NCBI GenBank assembly: GCA_902800715.1
Contig: CADCFN010000003.1
Location: forward strand, 186,001 to 250,000
DNA from: an uncultured Bacteroidales bacterium
GTDB lineage: Bacteria > Bacteroidota > Bacteroidia > Bacteroidales > Muribaculaceae
DNA: 64,000 bases
Direction of reading: 5' to 3'
Shown piece by piece: positions 1 to 7,881 of this stretch. Both the position numbers and the translations under genes were made by a program. Below the pieces are notes generated by a model, which was not told the DNA's origin, ran no database searches, and worked only from the letters and a program-made list of their open reading frames with translations. Positions within the stretch are counted from its first letter, which is position 1. Each line of letters opens with the position of its first letter.

Positions 1-653
1 TGACGCGCCCCATCTGAATCATGACGCTGGTCGAAATCATGTTGCAGATGAGTTTCTGGCCCGTGCCGCTCTTCATGCGTGAGGAACCGGTGACGTACTC
101 GGGACCGACAATCATCTCGATGGCGATTTCGGCAACCTGGCTCACGGGCGCATCGGGGTTGCTGGTGATGGCTGCGGTGAGGCAGCCGTTGGCACGCGCG
201 TCACGCAGGGCGCCGATGACATAAGGTGTCGTGCCCGATGCCGCGATGCCGATGACCGTGTCGAGGGGTGTCACTTTGTACTCCAGCAGGTCTTTCCAGC
301 CTTGGGTGGTATCGTCCTCGGCATTCTCGACAGCGTTGCGTAGGGCGATATCACCGCCAGCGATGATGCCTATAATCCACCCAGGTGACATGCCGAAAGT
401 GGGCGGTATCTCGCTGGCGTCAAGTACGCCAAGACGTCCACTCGTGCCAGCGCCCATGTAGAAGATGCGTCCGCCCTTTTTCATGCGCTCGACGATGCCA
501 ATGACAAGTCTCTCGATTTGAGGAATCGCCCTCTGCACCGCATCTGCCACCTTGTGGTCCTCCTGGTTGATTTCGGTGAGCAATTCACGCACCGACTTCT
601 TTTCCAGGTTATCATATAGCGACTCTTGTTCGCTGATTTTTTCAAAAGCCATA
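1..653 (-). CDS. murQ: N-acetylmuramic acid 6-phosphate etherase (MurQ), 3' end outside window
   Basis: Cytoplasmic etherase that splits the lactyl ether of MurNAc-6-phosphate to give GlcNAc-6-phosphate and D-lactate, the committing step of MurNAc catabolism. About 217 N-terminal residues are visible; the frame is open to base 1, so the C-terminus lies outside the window. The protein starts MAFEKISEQESLYDNLEKK, and the SIS-fold sugar-phosphate signature FYMGAGTSGRLGVLDASE is present, followed by IAASGTTPYVIGAL and the conserved GSSRMKSGT loop near the visible end. It lies 40 bp downstream of the murK-like kinase on the same strand, matching the kinase-etherase order of the Tannerella forsythia murT-murK-murQ locus. 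Identity is secure; only the end is unseen. Confidence 0.95.
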
Positions 654-693
654 ATCTAAATCAGTTTCTGGTTTCACTCGTGCAAAGCGGGCA

Positions 694-1545
694 TCAAGCC
701 TCGGTGGTATGGTACTTCACCAGGCCCTCCATCGGTTCCCTGATGATGACACCGATGTTGATACCCAGCGCCTCGGCGGCCTCCTGCAGCACAGCCTTCT
801 CAAACAGGGCAATGGAGCCCACGAAGTTACAAGGCAGTTCCTTGTATTTGGGATAGCTTGCCACATTGCGCTTGAAGAAATCGGTGAACGAACGGAAGAC
901 GATATCATGAATCGCCGGCTCCTCGATGTTGTGCTCCAGGAACGGGGCAAACTGTGCCAGGAAGCGGTTGGCGGCAGGTTTGCGGTAAACCGACGTGATA
1001 ATGGTCGTGTAGTCCAGGTTATACTCCTTCATGAACTTGTCACAGAGGTGCTGGGGCAGCTGCTTCTTCAGCACATCGCCCACGAGCAGTTTGCCCAAGA
1101 CGGCACCGCTGCCCTCATCGCCGAGGATATAGCCCAGCGGCGACACATTCATCACCACCTTCTCACCGTCGTAGTAGCACGAATTGCTGCCCGTGCCCAA
1201 GATGCAGGCGATGCCAGGCTTGCGACCGCACACGGCACGTGCTGCAGCGAGCAAGTCGCTTGCCACCTCGACCTTGCCTGCGCTAGGCAGATTGGCACGC
1301 AGCGCGTTCACCACCTGCTGCTTGATTTCGTCCGAGATGATGCCTGCGCCATAGTAATGAATCTCGTCCACCTTGTAATTGGTGAGATGAGGAATCAGCT
1401 CACGCTTGATTTGTTCCTTCATCTCCTCCTCGGTGAGCAGGAGAGCGTTCATACCGGTAGTGAAAATCTGAGCTACCTTTTCTTTTCCGTTGAGCAGCGT
1501 CCAGTTGATTTTGGTGGAGCCGCAGTCAGCAATAAGTATCATCAT
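694..1545 (-). CDS. murK: BadF/BadG-family amino-sugar kinase, probable MurNAc kinase (MurK)
   Basis: 283 residues of the ASKHA (actin/hexokinase-like) ATPase fold. The phosphate-1 loop ILIADCGSTKINW is at the N-terminus, with GTGSNSC near residue 115 and GDEGSGAVLG near residue 140. The family contains N-acetylglucosamine and N-acetylmuramate kinases. Because it sits directly between a MurT-like membrane protein and murQ, the inferred role is cytoplasmic phosphorylation of imported MurNAc to MurNAc-6-phosphate, the MurQ substrate. In Tannerella forsythia the corresponding transporter and kinase genes were both needed to restore MurNAc growth in E. coli. The start could be the first or second Met (MMILIAD). 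Substrate preference (MurNAc versus GlcNAc) cannot be read from sequence. Confidence 0.85.
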   Translation of the reverse strand: MMILIADCGSTKINWTLLNGKEKVAQIFTTGMNALLLTEEEMKEQIKRELIPHLTNYKVDEIHYYGAGIISDEIKQQVVNALRANLPSAGKVEVASDLLAAARAVCGRKPGIACILGTGSNSCYYDGEKVVMNVSPLGYILGDEGSGAVLGKLLVGDVLKKQLPQHLCDKFMKEYNLDYTTIITSVYRKPAANRFLAQFAPFLEHNIEEPAIHDIVFRSFTDFFKRNVASYPKYKELPCNFVGSIALFEKAVLQEAAEALGINIGVIIREPMEGLVKYHTTEA

Positions 1546-1572
1546 AATATCTTGTTATTTGGTTAATATTGT

Positions 1573-1626
1573 CTTGAAGGATTGGATTATCTGGACATGC
1601 CGGATGTCCTGGATTATCTGGATTAT
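1573..1626. repeat. Intergenic 9-bp-register array, consensus CTGGATTAT
   Basis: Six consecutive 9-mers in perfect register: CTTGAAGGA, TTGGATTAT, CTGGACATG, CCGGATGTC, CTGGATTAT, CTGGATTAT. The middle units also fold (GGACAT 1593-1598 with ATGTCC 1604-1609). The array fills the gap between murT and murK and touches the murT stop codon. It has the same period and nearly the same consensus as the array at 9415-9477 in the same operon. Function unknown. Confidence 0.75.
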
Positions 1627-2783
1627 ATCTTGATGTAGATTTTCTTTTTGTAGAGGATGTGGCCGACAATCCAGTTGAGCAGCACGAAGCAAATGGCATA
1701 CAGCGCCGAAGCAGTGTACTCATCGCAGAACGTCGTGAAGAAGTTATACACAGCCCTGTGAATGGATAGAGCGCCGCCCTCGGCATCGTGGCCGATGGGA
1801 ATGGCACTGAACAGGATGGACAATATCGTGCCCAACAGGTAGAGCGCCAACGGATTGACACCGAAGGACTCAAAGAAGCGTGTCCAACCGCCCTTCTTGC
1901 CCTTGATATCGACAAAGTGGATGAGCATCGCCTGGATGCACATCGCCATGCCGCAGGTAATCATAACGAAGGTCGAGGACCACATCTTCTTGCCACAGGG
2001 GATGCCGTATTGCAGCAGCCAACCTGCCAGCACCAACAGCGAGCCCCACAACAGCATCGTGGTGACACGTTCGGTGTTGTTGTGTACGCTCAGAATCATG
2101 CGACCGACGAGATAACCGATGAGCACATGGGCAATACACGGCAGGGTGCTCAGGATGCCCTCAGGGTCAAAGGAGAGCTGTTCGCCGTAAGCCGACTCGT
2201 GATACATGTGGTCGGTGCCCAGCACACTGTTGTCAATCTGGGCAATGATGTTCTCGAGCGAGAAATCATAGCCGTTGCCAAAGCCCAATATCAGGGCATA
2301 AACCACCAGGATGATGCCGACCAGCCATGGGATGAACTTGCGCTTGAACAGCACCGCACACACCGAGCCGAAGAAATAGACCAGTGCCAATCGCGGGAAC
2401 ACACCCAAATAACGCAAGGAGTCCAGGTTGTTGACCGCCTCGCTGAAGGGGTCTCCCTTGCACAGGCCGCGCACCAGATGACCGAACCACTGCACAGCCC
2501 AGCCAATGAGGAACAGGACGACGGTGCGTGTCACAATCTTCTTCATTAGCGGGCCCGAGACCTTGTAATTGAACTTCTTGAGCGAGAATGCCATCGACAC
2601 GCCCATGCAGAAGACGAAGAACGGGAACACCAAGTCGGTGGGTGTGAGGCCAATCCAATCGGCATGCTCCAGCGGGCGGTAGATGTAACTCCACGTGCCG
2701 GGGTTATTGACCAACAGCATGCCTGCTATGGTAATACCGCGCAGGATGTCAAGCGACAGCAATCGTTTATTGTCTTTAGCCAT
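1623..2783 (-). CDS. murT: NagX/DUF5009-type multispanning membrane protein, probable MurNAc transporter (MurT)
   Basis: 386 residues with about ten hydrophobic segments and the family opening RLLSLDILRGITIAGMLLVN. It belongs to the acyltransferase_3/HGSNAT-like (heparan-alpha-glucosaminide acetyltransferase, NagX) family. In Tannerella forsythia a gene at this position of the murT-murK-murQ locus was shown to act with the kinase as a non-PTS MurNAc uptake system, and the same order occurs here. The inferred role is inner-membrane transport of MurNAc. The alternative, acetylation of amino sugars, is suggested by the family name and cannot be excluded. It ends inside a 9-bp repeat array and starts 12 bp after the NamZ-like gene, so co-transcription is very likely. 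Confidence 0.8.
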   Translation of the reverse strand: MAKDNKRLLSLDILRGITIAGMLLVNNPGTWSYIYRPLEHADWIGLTPTDLVFPFFVFCMGVSMAFSLKKFNYKVSGPLMKKIVTRTVVLFLIGWAVQWFGHLVRGLCKGDPFSEAVNNLDSLRYLGVFPRLALVYFFGSVCAVLFKRKFIPWLVGIILVVYALILGFGNGYDFSLENIIAQIDNSVLGTDHMYHESAYGEQLSFDPEGILSTLPCIAHVLIGYLVGRMILSVHNNTERVTTMLLWGSLLVLAGWLLQYGIPCGKKMWSSTFVMITCGMAMCIQAMLIHFVDIKGKKGGWTRFFESFGVNPLALYLLGTILSILFSAIPIGHDAEGGALSIHRAVYNFFTTFCDEYTASALYAICFVLLNWIVGHILYKKKIYIKI

Positions 2784-2795
2784 AATCGTGTTGAT

Positions 2796-4049
2796 TTAGT
2801 GGTACAGGTAGTATTTGGAGGAACGGACGCGGAAATCATCGGCGTCCTTGTTCCAGTAGTCGGCCATGTCCTCGACACGGTAACGCTTGATGAAGCGCTC
2901 GCGGATTTCCTTGCTGCCGCACACCTTGTCGAACATGGCGTAGCGCTTGGGGTTCTGCTCGAACAGTTCCACCTGGGGGTACATCTCGTGGATGACCTGC
3001 AGGAAGTAGAACTGCGTGAGGCAGAAGTTGGCAGCATCGGGGTCGGTGATGTAGGTCTGCACGCCGTGCACCTCCTGCAACGACTTGTCCACCGCCACGC
3101 TCAGGGCGAAGAAGGGCTTGTAGTTGATGGGCCTGAAGCGCATGCCCGGCAAGTTCAGGGCATTCATCTTCATTGCCAACGAGTCGGCGTTAATCCATGA
3201 GGCGGCAAACGTCTGGAACGGCAGGGTGTAACCGATGCCGGTGTTGAAGATGTAGAGTTCGCCCAGGATGCCTGAAATAGGATAGAAAAAGGCGCTCTCG
3301 GGGGTTGGAATCTGGGGCGACGGAGCCACCCAGGGCATGCCTGTGTCGCGGAACTTCATGTCGCGCGTCCAACCCTCCATGGGGATGACGGTGAGTTTGC
3401 ACTTGTGCCCCGTCTTGGACTCCTGGCCGATGATGCCCTCCTCGTTGAGGAAGATAGCCAGTTCGCCAGGGGTGAGACCGTAGATATAGGGGATGGCATA
3501 TTTGCTCACAAAGGAGAAATAGCCCGGCTCGACGAGGTTGCCCTCGACCTTGTTGCCACCCAGCGGGTTAGGACGGTCAAGGACCATGAACTCGGTGCCG
3601 TATTTCGCGCACGCCTGCATGCACACGCCCATCGTGGCATAGAACGTGTAGCTGCGGCAGCCCACGTCCTGGATGTCGTAGATGAGTACATCGATGTCCT
3701 TGAGCATCTCGGCAGTGGGTTCATGCGTTTTGCCGAAGAGCGAGTACATCTTGATGCCCGTCAGCGGGTCAACGGCGTCGCCCACGGCATCACCCGCATG
3801 GGCATTGCCGCGCACACCGTGCTCGGGACCGAACAGCGCCACGAGCTTGACGCCCGGTGCCTCGTTGAGGATGTCAACGGTGCTCTTGAGATTGTTATCA
3901 ATGCCGCTGGGGTTGGTCACCAGCCCCACGCGCTTGCCCTGCAACTGAGCAAAGCCACCGTCACGCAGCACCTCGACACCGGGCTTGACAACTGCACTTG
4001 CCGTCACTGCCGCCAGCATGCACACTACTAAAAACAATATCTTCTTCAT
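2796..4049 (-). CDS. namZ: DUF1343 exo-beta-N-acetylmuramidase (NamZ-like), exported
   Basis: 417 residues with a signal peptide (MKKILFLVVCMLAAVTASA) from the chosen start at 4049; an in-frame upstream ATG at 4073 would give an unlikely leader and was not used. The mature protein matches DUF1343, founded on Bacillus NamZ, which removes terminal MurNAc from the non-reducing end of peptidoglycan glycans. Visible landmarks are RVGLVTNPSGID near residue 45, FGPEHGVRG near 80, and VLDRPNPLGGNKVEGN near 165. In this operon it would supply free MurNAc in the periplasm to the MurT-type transporter encoded 12 bp downstream. The enzymatic assignment is by family and context. Confidence 0.88.
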   Translation of the reverse strand: MKKILFLVVCMLAAVTASAVVKPGVEVLRDGGFAQLQGKRVGLVTNPSGIDNNLKSTVDILNEAPGVKLVALFGPEHGVRGNAHAGDAVGDAVDPLTGIKMYSLFGKTHEPTAEMLKDIDVLIYDIQDVGCRSYTFYATMGVCMQACAKYGTEFMVLDRPNPLGGNKVEGNLVEPGYFSFVSKYAIPYIYGLTPGELAIFLNEEGIIGQESKTGHKCKLTVIPMEGWTRDMKFRDTGMPWVAPSPQIPTPESAFFYPISGILGELYIFNTGIGYTLPFQTFAASWINADSLAMKMNALNLPGMRFRPINYKPFFALSVAVDKSLQEVHGVQTYITDPDAANFCLTQFYFLQVIHEMYPQVELFEQNPKRYAMFDKVCGSKEIRERFIKRYRVEDMADYWNKDADDFRVRSSKYYLYH

Positions 4050-4059
4050 ATCCTTTTCA

Positions 4060-5388
4060 TTATTTATGACCATAATCAGGGTCTATCTTGCGGTCAACAA
4101 AGAATGTCACCGCAATCGTAGCAATGCTACAGGCGAACGACAACCAAAAGAACGCCGCATATCCCATCGACTCCTGCAAGAAGCCGGCAAACATGCCAGG
4201 AATCATCATGCTCAATGACATGAAAGCAGTGCAGATGGCATAGTGTGATGTCTTGAACTCGCCCTCACTGAAGTACATCATGTAGAGCATATAGGCTGTG
4301 AATCCGAATCCGTAACCGAATTGTTCGACGATGATGCAAATTGCAATCACATAGAAATTGACCGGTAACTGCATCGACAGATATACAAAAGTGAGACAAG
4401 GCAAGGTCATGCAGGCGGCCATCCACCACAGGGCTTTCTTCAAGCCGACTTTAGAGGAGAAAATACCGCCAAGGATACCGCCGGCAAGCAGAGCAGCAAC
4501 ACCCAGCGTGCCATAAGCGAGGCCCACATCCTGAGTAGTCATGGCCAGACCACCTCGATCAGACGGGTCAAGCAGGAAGGGTTTGCACATCTTCAACAGG
4601 AATGCCTCGGGCAAACGGTATAAAAGCATAAAAGCGATAGCAAGCCACACGCCAGGTTTCGTGAAATAGGTCTTAATCGTGCGGGCAAACTCTGACATAA
4701 CTGCCGAGCTGTTAGACTTAAACGAGCCCTCAATAGAAGGTTTGTCGCTGTCAGGGCGCGGGATAAAGAAGATATGGTACAAGGAGAACAGGCACAAAAT
4801 GGCCGCAGCAATAGCCATGGTCACTTTCCATGCCTGGGGTATCGACGTCTTGGTCTCCAAGTAACCGGCAATCCACACGAGAACGCCATTGCCAAAGATG
4901 TTGGCCAAACGGTAGAACGTCGAACGCACTCCAACAAATGCAGACTGGTTCTTCTGTGACAATGCCAGCATATAAAAGCCGTCGGCCGCAATGTCATGCG
5001 TCGCGCTGGCAAAAGCCGTGATGATGAAGAATATCAGCGTCACGGTGAACATGCTGATGGGAGTGGTCCCCGCCTGTATCATCGCCTCGCCTGGTGACGG
5101 CAGCGTGATGGTGAGCAGGATTAGCGTTATCGCCATGAGGATCTGCATCGTCGTGATCCACCAGCGTTTCTTCTTGATGATGTCCACAAACGGGCTCCAC
5201 AAGGGCTTGATGACCCACGGCAGATAAATCAAACTAGTGAACAGCGCCATCTGACCATTGGGTACACCCATCTTTTTAAACAGGATTACTGAAATCTCGT
5301 TTACAAGGAAATAGGGTATTCCCTCAATAAAATACAAGGTCGAGACCCATGCCCATGGACTCTTTTTAAATCTCTCTAATGCAGCCAT
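4060..5388 (-). CDS. ampG: AmpG-type major facilitator permease
   Basis: 442 residues, about twelve membrane helices, MFS fold. The N-terminal region (SPWAWVSTLYFIEGIPYF) and the segment FASATHDIAADGFYMLAL are typical of the AmpG muropeptide permease branch. AmpG imports GlcNAc-anhydroMurNAc peptides across the inner membrane. Placement between SpoIID/LytB and NamZ genes, with short gaps (35 bp upstream, about 10 bp downstream), supports a role in cell-wall turnover or salvage. Its length is close to that of short AmpG proteins and lacks the two extra C-terminal helices of E. coli AmpG. The exact ligand is inferred. Confidence 0.85.
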   Translation of the reverse strand: MAALERFKKSPWAWVSTLYFIEGIPYFLVNEISVILFKKMGVPNGQMALFTSLIYLPWVIKPLWSPFVDIIKKKRWWITTMQILMAITLILLTITLPSPGEAMIQAGTTPISMFTVTLIFFIITAFASATHDIAADGFYMLALSQKNQSAFVGVRSTFYRLANIFGNGVLVWIAGYLETKTSIPQAWKVTMAIAAAILCLFSLYHIFFIPRPDSDKPSIEGSFKSNSSAVMSEFARTIKTYFTKPGVWLAIAFMLLYRLPEAFLLKMCKPFLLDPSDRGGLAMTTQDVGLAYGTLGVAALLAGGILGGIFSSKVGLKKALWWMAACMTLPCLTFVYLSMQLPVNFYVIAICIIVEQFGYGFGFTAYMLYMMYFSEGEFKTSHYAICTAFMSLSMMIPGMFAGFLQESMGYAAFFWLSFACSIATIAVTFFVDRKIDPDYGHK

Positions 5389-5423
5389 ATTTCAAGTTGT
5401 TTTTTAGTTATTCGGCCTTATGG

Positions 5424-6758
5424 TTAATATCTCTTCTCGATGGTGGCGCCAACGAAGTAGTGCAGCAGGATATGCTTGTAGTCATAGCCCTTGGCGCCCA
5501 TCACGGCAGCACCGATTTGGCACAGGCCCACGCCATGGCCCCACCCTGCCCCGCGCAGTACAAATTTGGCGGGAAAGCCGTCGTCGCCCACCTCATGTTT
5601 CTCAACCACAAATGCCGAGCTATACAGACATGAGGGCGACAGGGCGTAACGGATGGTCAGTTCCTTGCCGATGATGCGTTCACGTTTCTCACCGACGATG
5701 CGCAGACGGTACAGCCTGCCGCTGGTGCCGCGGGCCACCGGCTGCAGGTCGCGGATGCGACCGTAGTCGATGCCCGTGCGTTCCTTGATGAGCGCGGCGA
5801 GTTCGTCTTGGGTATATTCCACCTTCCAGCGGTAGAAGTCCTTGGTCTCCTGGTCATAATCGTTGAGCACCTGGGAGAGAATTTCGGGGTCGGTGGTGTT
5901 GCAGAATGCGCTGGGAGCGGACAGAATCCACTCGGCGGCGTTGTCCTCGCGTGAGAGATCAGGGAAATTCTGCTCGTCTTCACCGTCGCGACGAGCCTCC
6001 AGATAGTCGTGATGATGCGGCTCCCAGCAGTTCTCAAATTCCTCCATCACGCCACCGCATGACTTGGAGAAACGGGCGTCACACAGCGCACCGCCGTGCA
6101 TGAGTACCTGTCCCCAGGTGGCGTGGATTGCCTGCTCCACCTTTTCGGTCGAGGCTCGGGTAATGCCCTGATAGCGCTGGCAGTGGTCGTCGGCACACAC
6201 GTCGAAGTTCACATGGTCGTCACGGTCCCACCACTTGACCTGTTCCTCGGGAGTATCCATCATCTCTCCTGGAGCATCAGGATTGCGTTCTGCGGCTTTG
6301 ACGGTCTCCTCGGTGTGAATTTGCGCCAGCAGCCAGCTACGGGAAATGACGGCATGAGCCTTGAGAAGCTCAAGTGAAGCGTTGGCGCTCATCTCGCTGG
6401 AGATGACACTCAGGAGGTAATCCTCGACACTCAGCACGTTGACAGGCGTCAGTTTGCCGTCCTCAACGATGAGATGGAGTGCGCCTTTAAACGTCTGGTC
6501 CTCCTTGCGTTTCCAATGGAAACTCACGCCGATGGTAACCGCCTTCAGCGTGAACGAGGCTTTCTCGGCATCGACAGGCTCGAAGAGCAGTTCGCCGTAG
6601 CGGTTGCCACCCCACTCCACCTGTCCATCAATGCAGCGTGCCGTTTGGTCACCGCTGCATGCGGCACCATTGACGCGGTAGTCACCATTGAGCACGAAAT
6701 CAATCTCAGGCTCATTCATGATGCCCACTCTCACTTGCGGTATCTGTTTCTCGTCCAT
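5424..6758 (-). CDS. SpoIID/LytB domain protein
   Basis: 444 residues. The SpoIID core is clear: the motif LKAHAVISRSWLLAQ lies near residue 160, and the C-terminal GAGWGHGVGLCQIGA carries the conserved glycines and histidine. SpoIID proteins are lytic transglycosylases acting on denuded glycan strands, while LytB homologues enhance amidases. No signal peptide is visible (start MDEKQIPQVRVGIMNEPEID), so either the protein is cytoplasmic in this lineage or an N-terminus is missed; the 58-bp upstream gap gives little room for one. It belongs to the peptidoglycan operon and could work on the glycans left by the amidase at 9484-12522. Confidence 0.88.
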   Translation of the reverse strand: MDEKQIPQVRVGIMNEPEIDFVLNGDYRVNGAACSGDQTARCIDGQVEWGGNRYGELLFEPVDAEKASFTLKAVTIGVSFHWKRKEDQTFKGALHLIVEDGKLTPVNVLSVEDYLLSVISSEMSANASLELLKAHAVISRSWLLAQIHTEETVKAAERNPDAPGEMMDTPEEQVKWWDRDDHVNFDVCADDHCQRYQGITRASTEKVEQAIHATWGQVLMHGGALCDARFSKSCGGVMEEFENCWEPHHHDYLEARRDGEDEQNFPDLSREDNAAEWILSAPSAFCNTTDPEILSQVLNDYDQETKDFYRWKVEYTQDELAALIKERTGIDYGRIRDLQPVARGTSGRLYRLRIVGEKRERIIGKELTIRYALSPSCLYSSAFVVEKHEVGDDGFPAKFVLRGAGWGHGVGLCQIGAAVMGAKGYDYKHILLHYFVGATIEKRY

Positions 6759-6793
6759 ATTCTTTAAGTTTCTTGTTTCTATTTTTTTACATC

Positions 6794-6811
6794 AAAAGAA
6801 CCGTCCCTTTT
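6794..6811. repeat. REP-like GAACCGTCCC element
   Basis: The word AAAAGAACCGTCCCTTTT lies just after the DUF4922 stop, in the gap before the SpoIID gene. The core GAACCGTCCCTTT recurs exactly inside the hairpin at 63421-63467. GGGACGGTTC words of this kind are familiar as dispersed palindromic repeats in other bacterial genomes. Here it appears as a half-site without its inverted partner. Confidence 0.5.
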
Positions 6812-6816
6812 CTACC

Positions 6817-7776
6817 CTAGAGGGGTTGGAGGTCTTCCCAGTGTTGTGAGAAACCTGAGATGATGGGGTCGAGTTCCTTACGGGTCATGCACAGTTCATT
6901 ATACAATGCGCGAATGGTCTCGGGCGTGAGCGCATCAAAGTCTTTGCGCTCAGGAACTGCCCACAAGCCGCCCATATCGACGGCGCCAGGGCTGAGCAGC
7001 AAACGGCCTTCACCCTCGCCATAGCAGCCGGGACGATGCTTGCGGCGCGGAAAGATGACCAGATGCCACAAACGGTTCGTCCTATTCCACCAGCATAAGG
7101 CATTGACCATCGGTTCATAGTCACCATCAGGTACCGGGAGCAAATCCAGCAACCTTAACGCATAGCGCTCGGCTGCCCGCTGAGTAGAGGTCTCGATAGT
7201 GAACAGGCTGCGCCCCAGTGAGTCCACAAAACCGATAAACCCCTCGTCGCCATCAGCCAACAGATGGGTTGTGGCATGATTCATCTCGTCGGGCAACGGC
7301 ATTTCCCCCTTGGCACCAGCCTGTAAATGAGCATGGTCGGGCGCCGAGGCGCCACACTTGGGTCCATTGTAGAAGATGACAAAGTCGGGCAATGCCTTGG
7401 CGAGCAACAACATATCGCCCACCCTACCTGCCAGTCGTTGCGGTTCATGATGCAGGTCGGCAATTGTGAGGTGACGCTTGAAGATTGGATAAGGGTTAAC
7501 TTGAATTTTGAAGTGGTCACCCCACAGCACGGCCTTTTGCTTTGCGGGTTGGTTCTCGGTGCAGAGGAAGCACTTGCGCTTTGCCAACGACTTCTTGTCG
7601 AGGGCAGCAGCCGAAGAACGTCGCCGCTCAGGATTGAACTGCAGCGTGATAGTGGACTCACCCAGTTGCAACGAGCGTGTGCTGGCACTGGCGAGCGCCG
7701 CATAATTGGCGGCTGCCAAGTCCCAGTCACGCATTTGCCTGGAGATGAGTTTCTCTATCGCTTTGCTATAGTCCAT
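6817..7776 (-). CDS. DUF4922 protein, HIT/GalT-like nucleotidyl-sugar phosphorylase fold
   Basis: 319 residues from the start at 7776, chosen because a strong Shine-Dalgarno (GGGAGG, 7783-7788) sits 6 nt upstream; a start 21 bp further upstream would overlap it. The signature PDHAHLQAG (near residue 175) is the H-x-H-x-Q motif of the HIT/GalT superfamily, preceded by FYNGPKCGAS. Related proteins include GDP-glucose or GDP-L-galactose phosphorylases and ADP-sugar phosphorylases. The likely role is cytoplasmic cleavage or transfer at a nucleotide sugar. Adjacent to a GT2 enzyme and inside a peptidoglycan-recycling operon, it may handle a nucleotide-activated amino sugar, but no substrate can be assigned from sequence. 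Confidence 0.8.
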   Translation of the reverse strand: MDYSKAIEKLISRQMRDWDLAAANYAALASASTRSLQLGESTITLQFNPERRRSSAAALDKKSLAKRKCFLCTENQPAKQKAVLWGDHFKIQVNPYPIFKRHLTIADLHHEPQRLAGRVGDMLLLAKALPDFVIFYNGPKCGASAPDHAHLQAGAKGEMPLPDEMNHATTHLLADGDEGFIGFVDSLGRSLFTIETSTQRAAERYALRLLDLLPVPDGDYEPMVNALCWWNRTNRLWHLVIFPRRKHRPGCYGEGEGRLLLSPGAVDMGGLWAVPERKDFDALTPETIRALYNELCMTRKELDPIISGFSQHWEDLQPL

Positions 7777-7796
7777 CATTTTCCTCCCTGACCTCA

Positions 7797-7864
7797 CGCT
7801 AAGTCGCTAAGACGCTAAGAAATAAAATAAATAATAAAAACTTAGCGGCTTTGCGTCTTAGCAT
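7797..7864. repeat. Inverted 8-bp-register array CGCTAAGA / CTTAGCGG
   Basis: Three 8-mers in register (CGCTAAGT, CGCTAAGA, CGCTAAGA; 7797-7820), then a 20-bp A/T spacer, then three 8-mers of the opposite sense (CTTAGCGG, CTTTGCGT, CTTAGCAT; 7841-7864). The two halves can pair into a long hairpin. It lies between the GT2 and DUF4922 genes of one operon, so transcription must pass through it. It has no T-run typical of a terminator. Confidence 0.75.
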
Positions 7865-7881
7865 GAGACCGTTTTATTACG

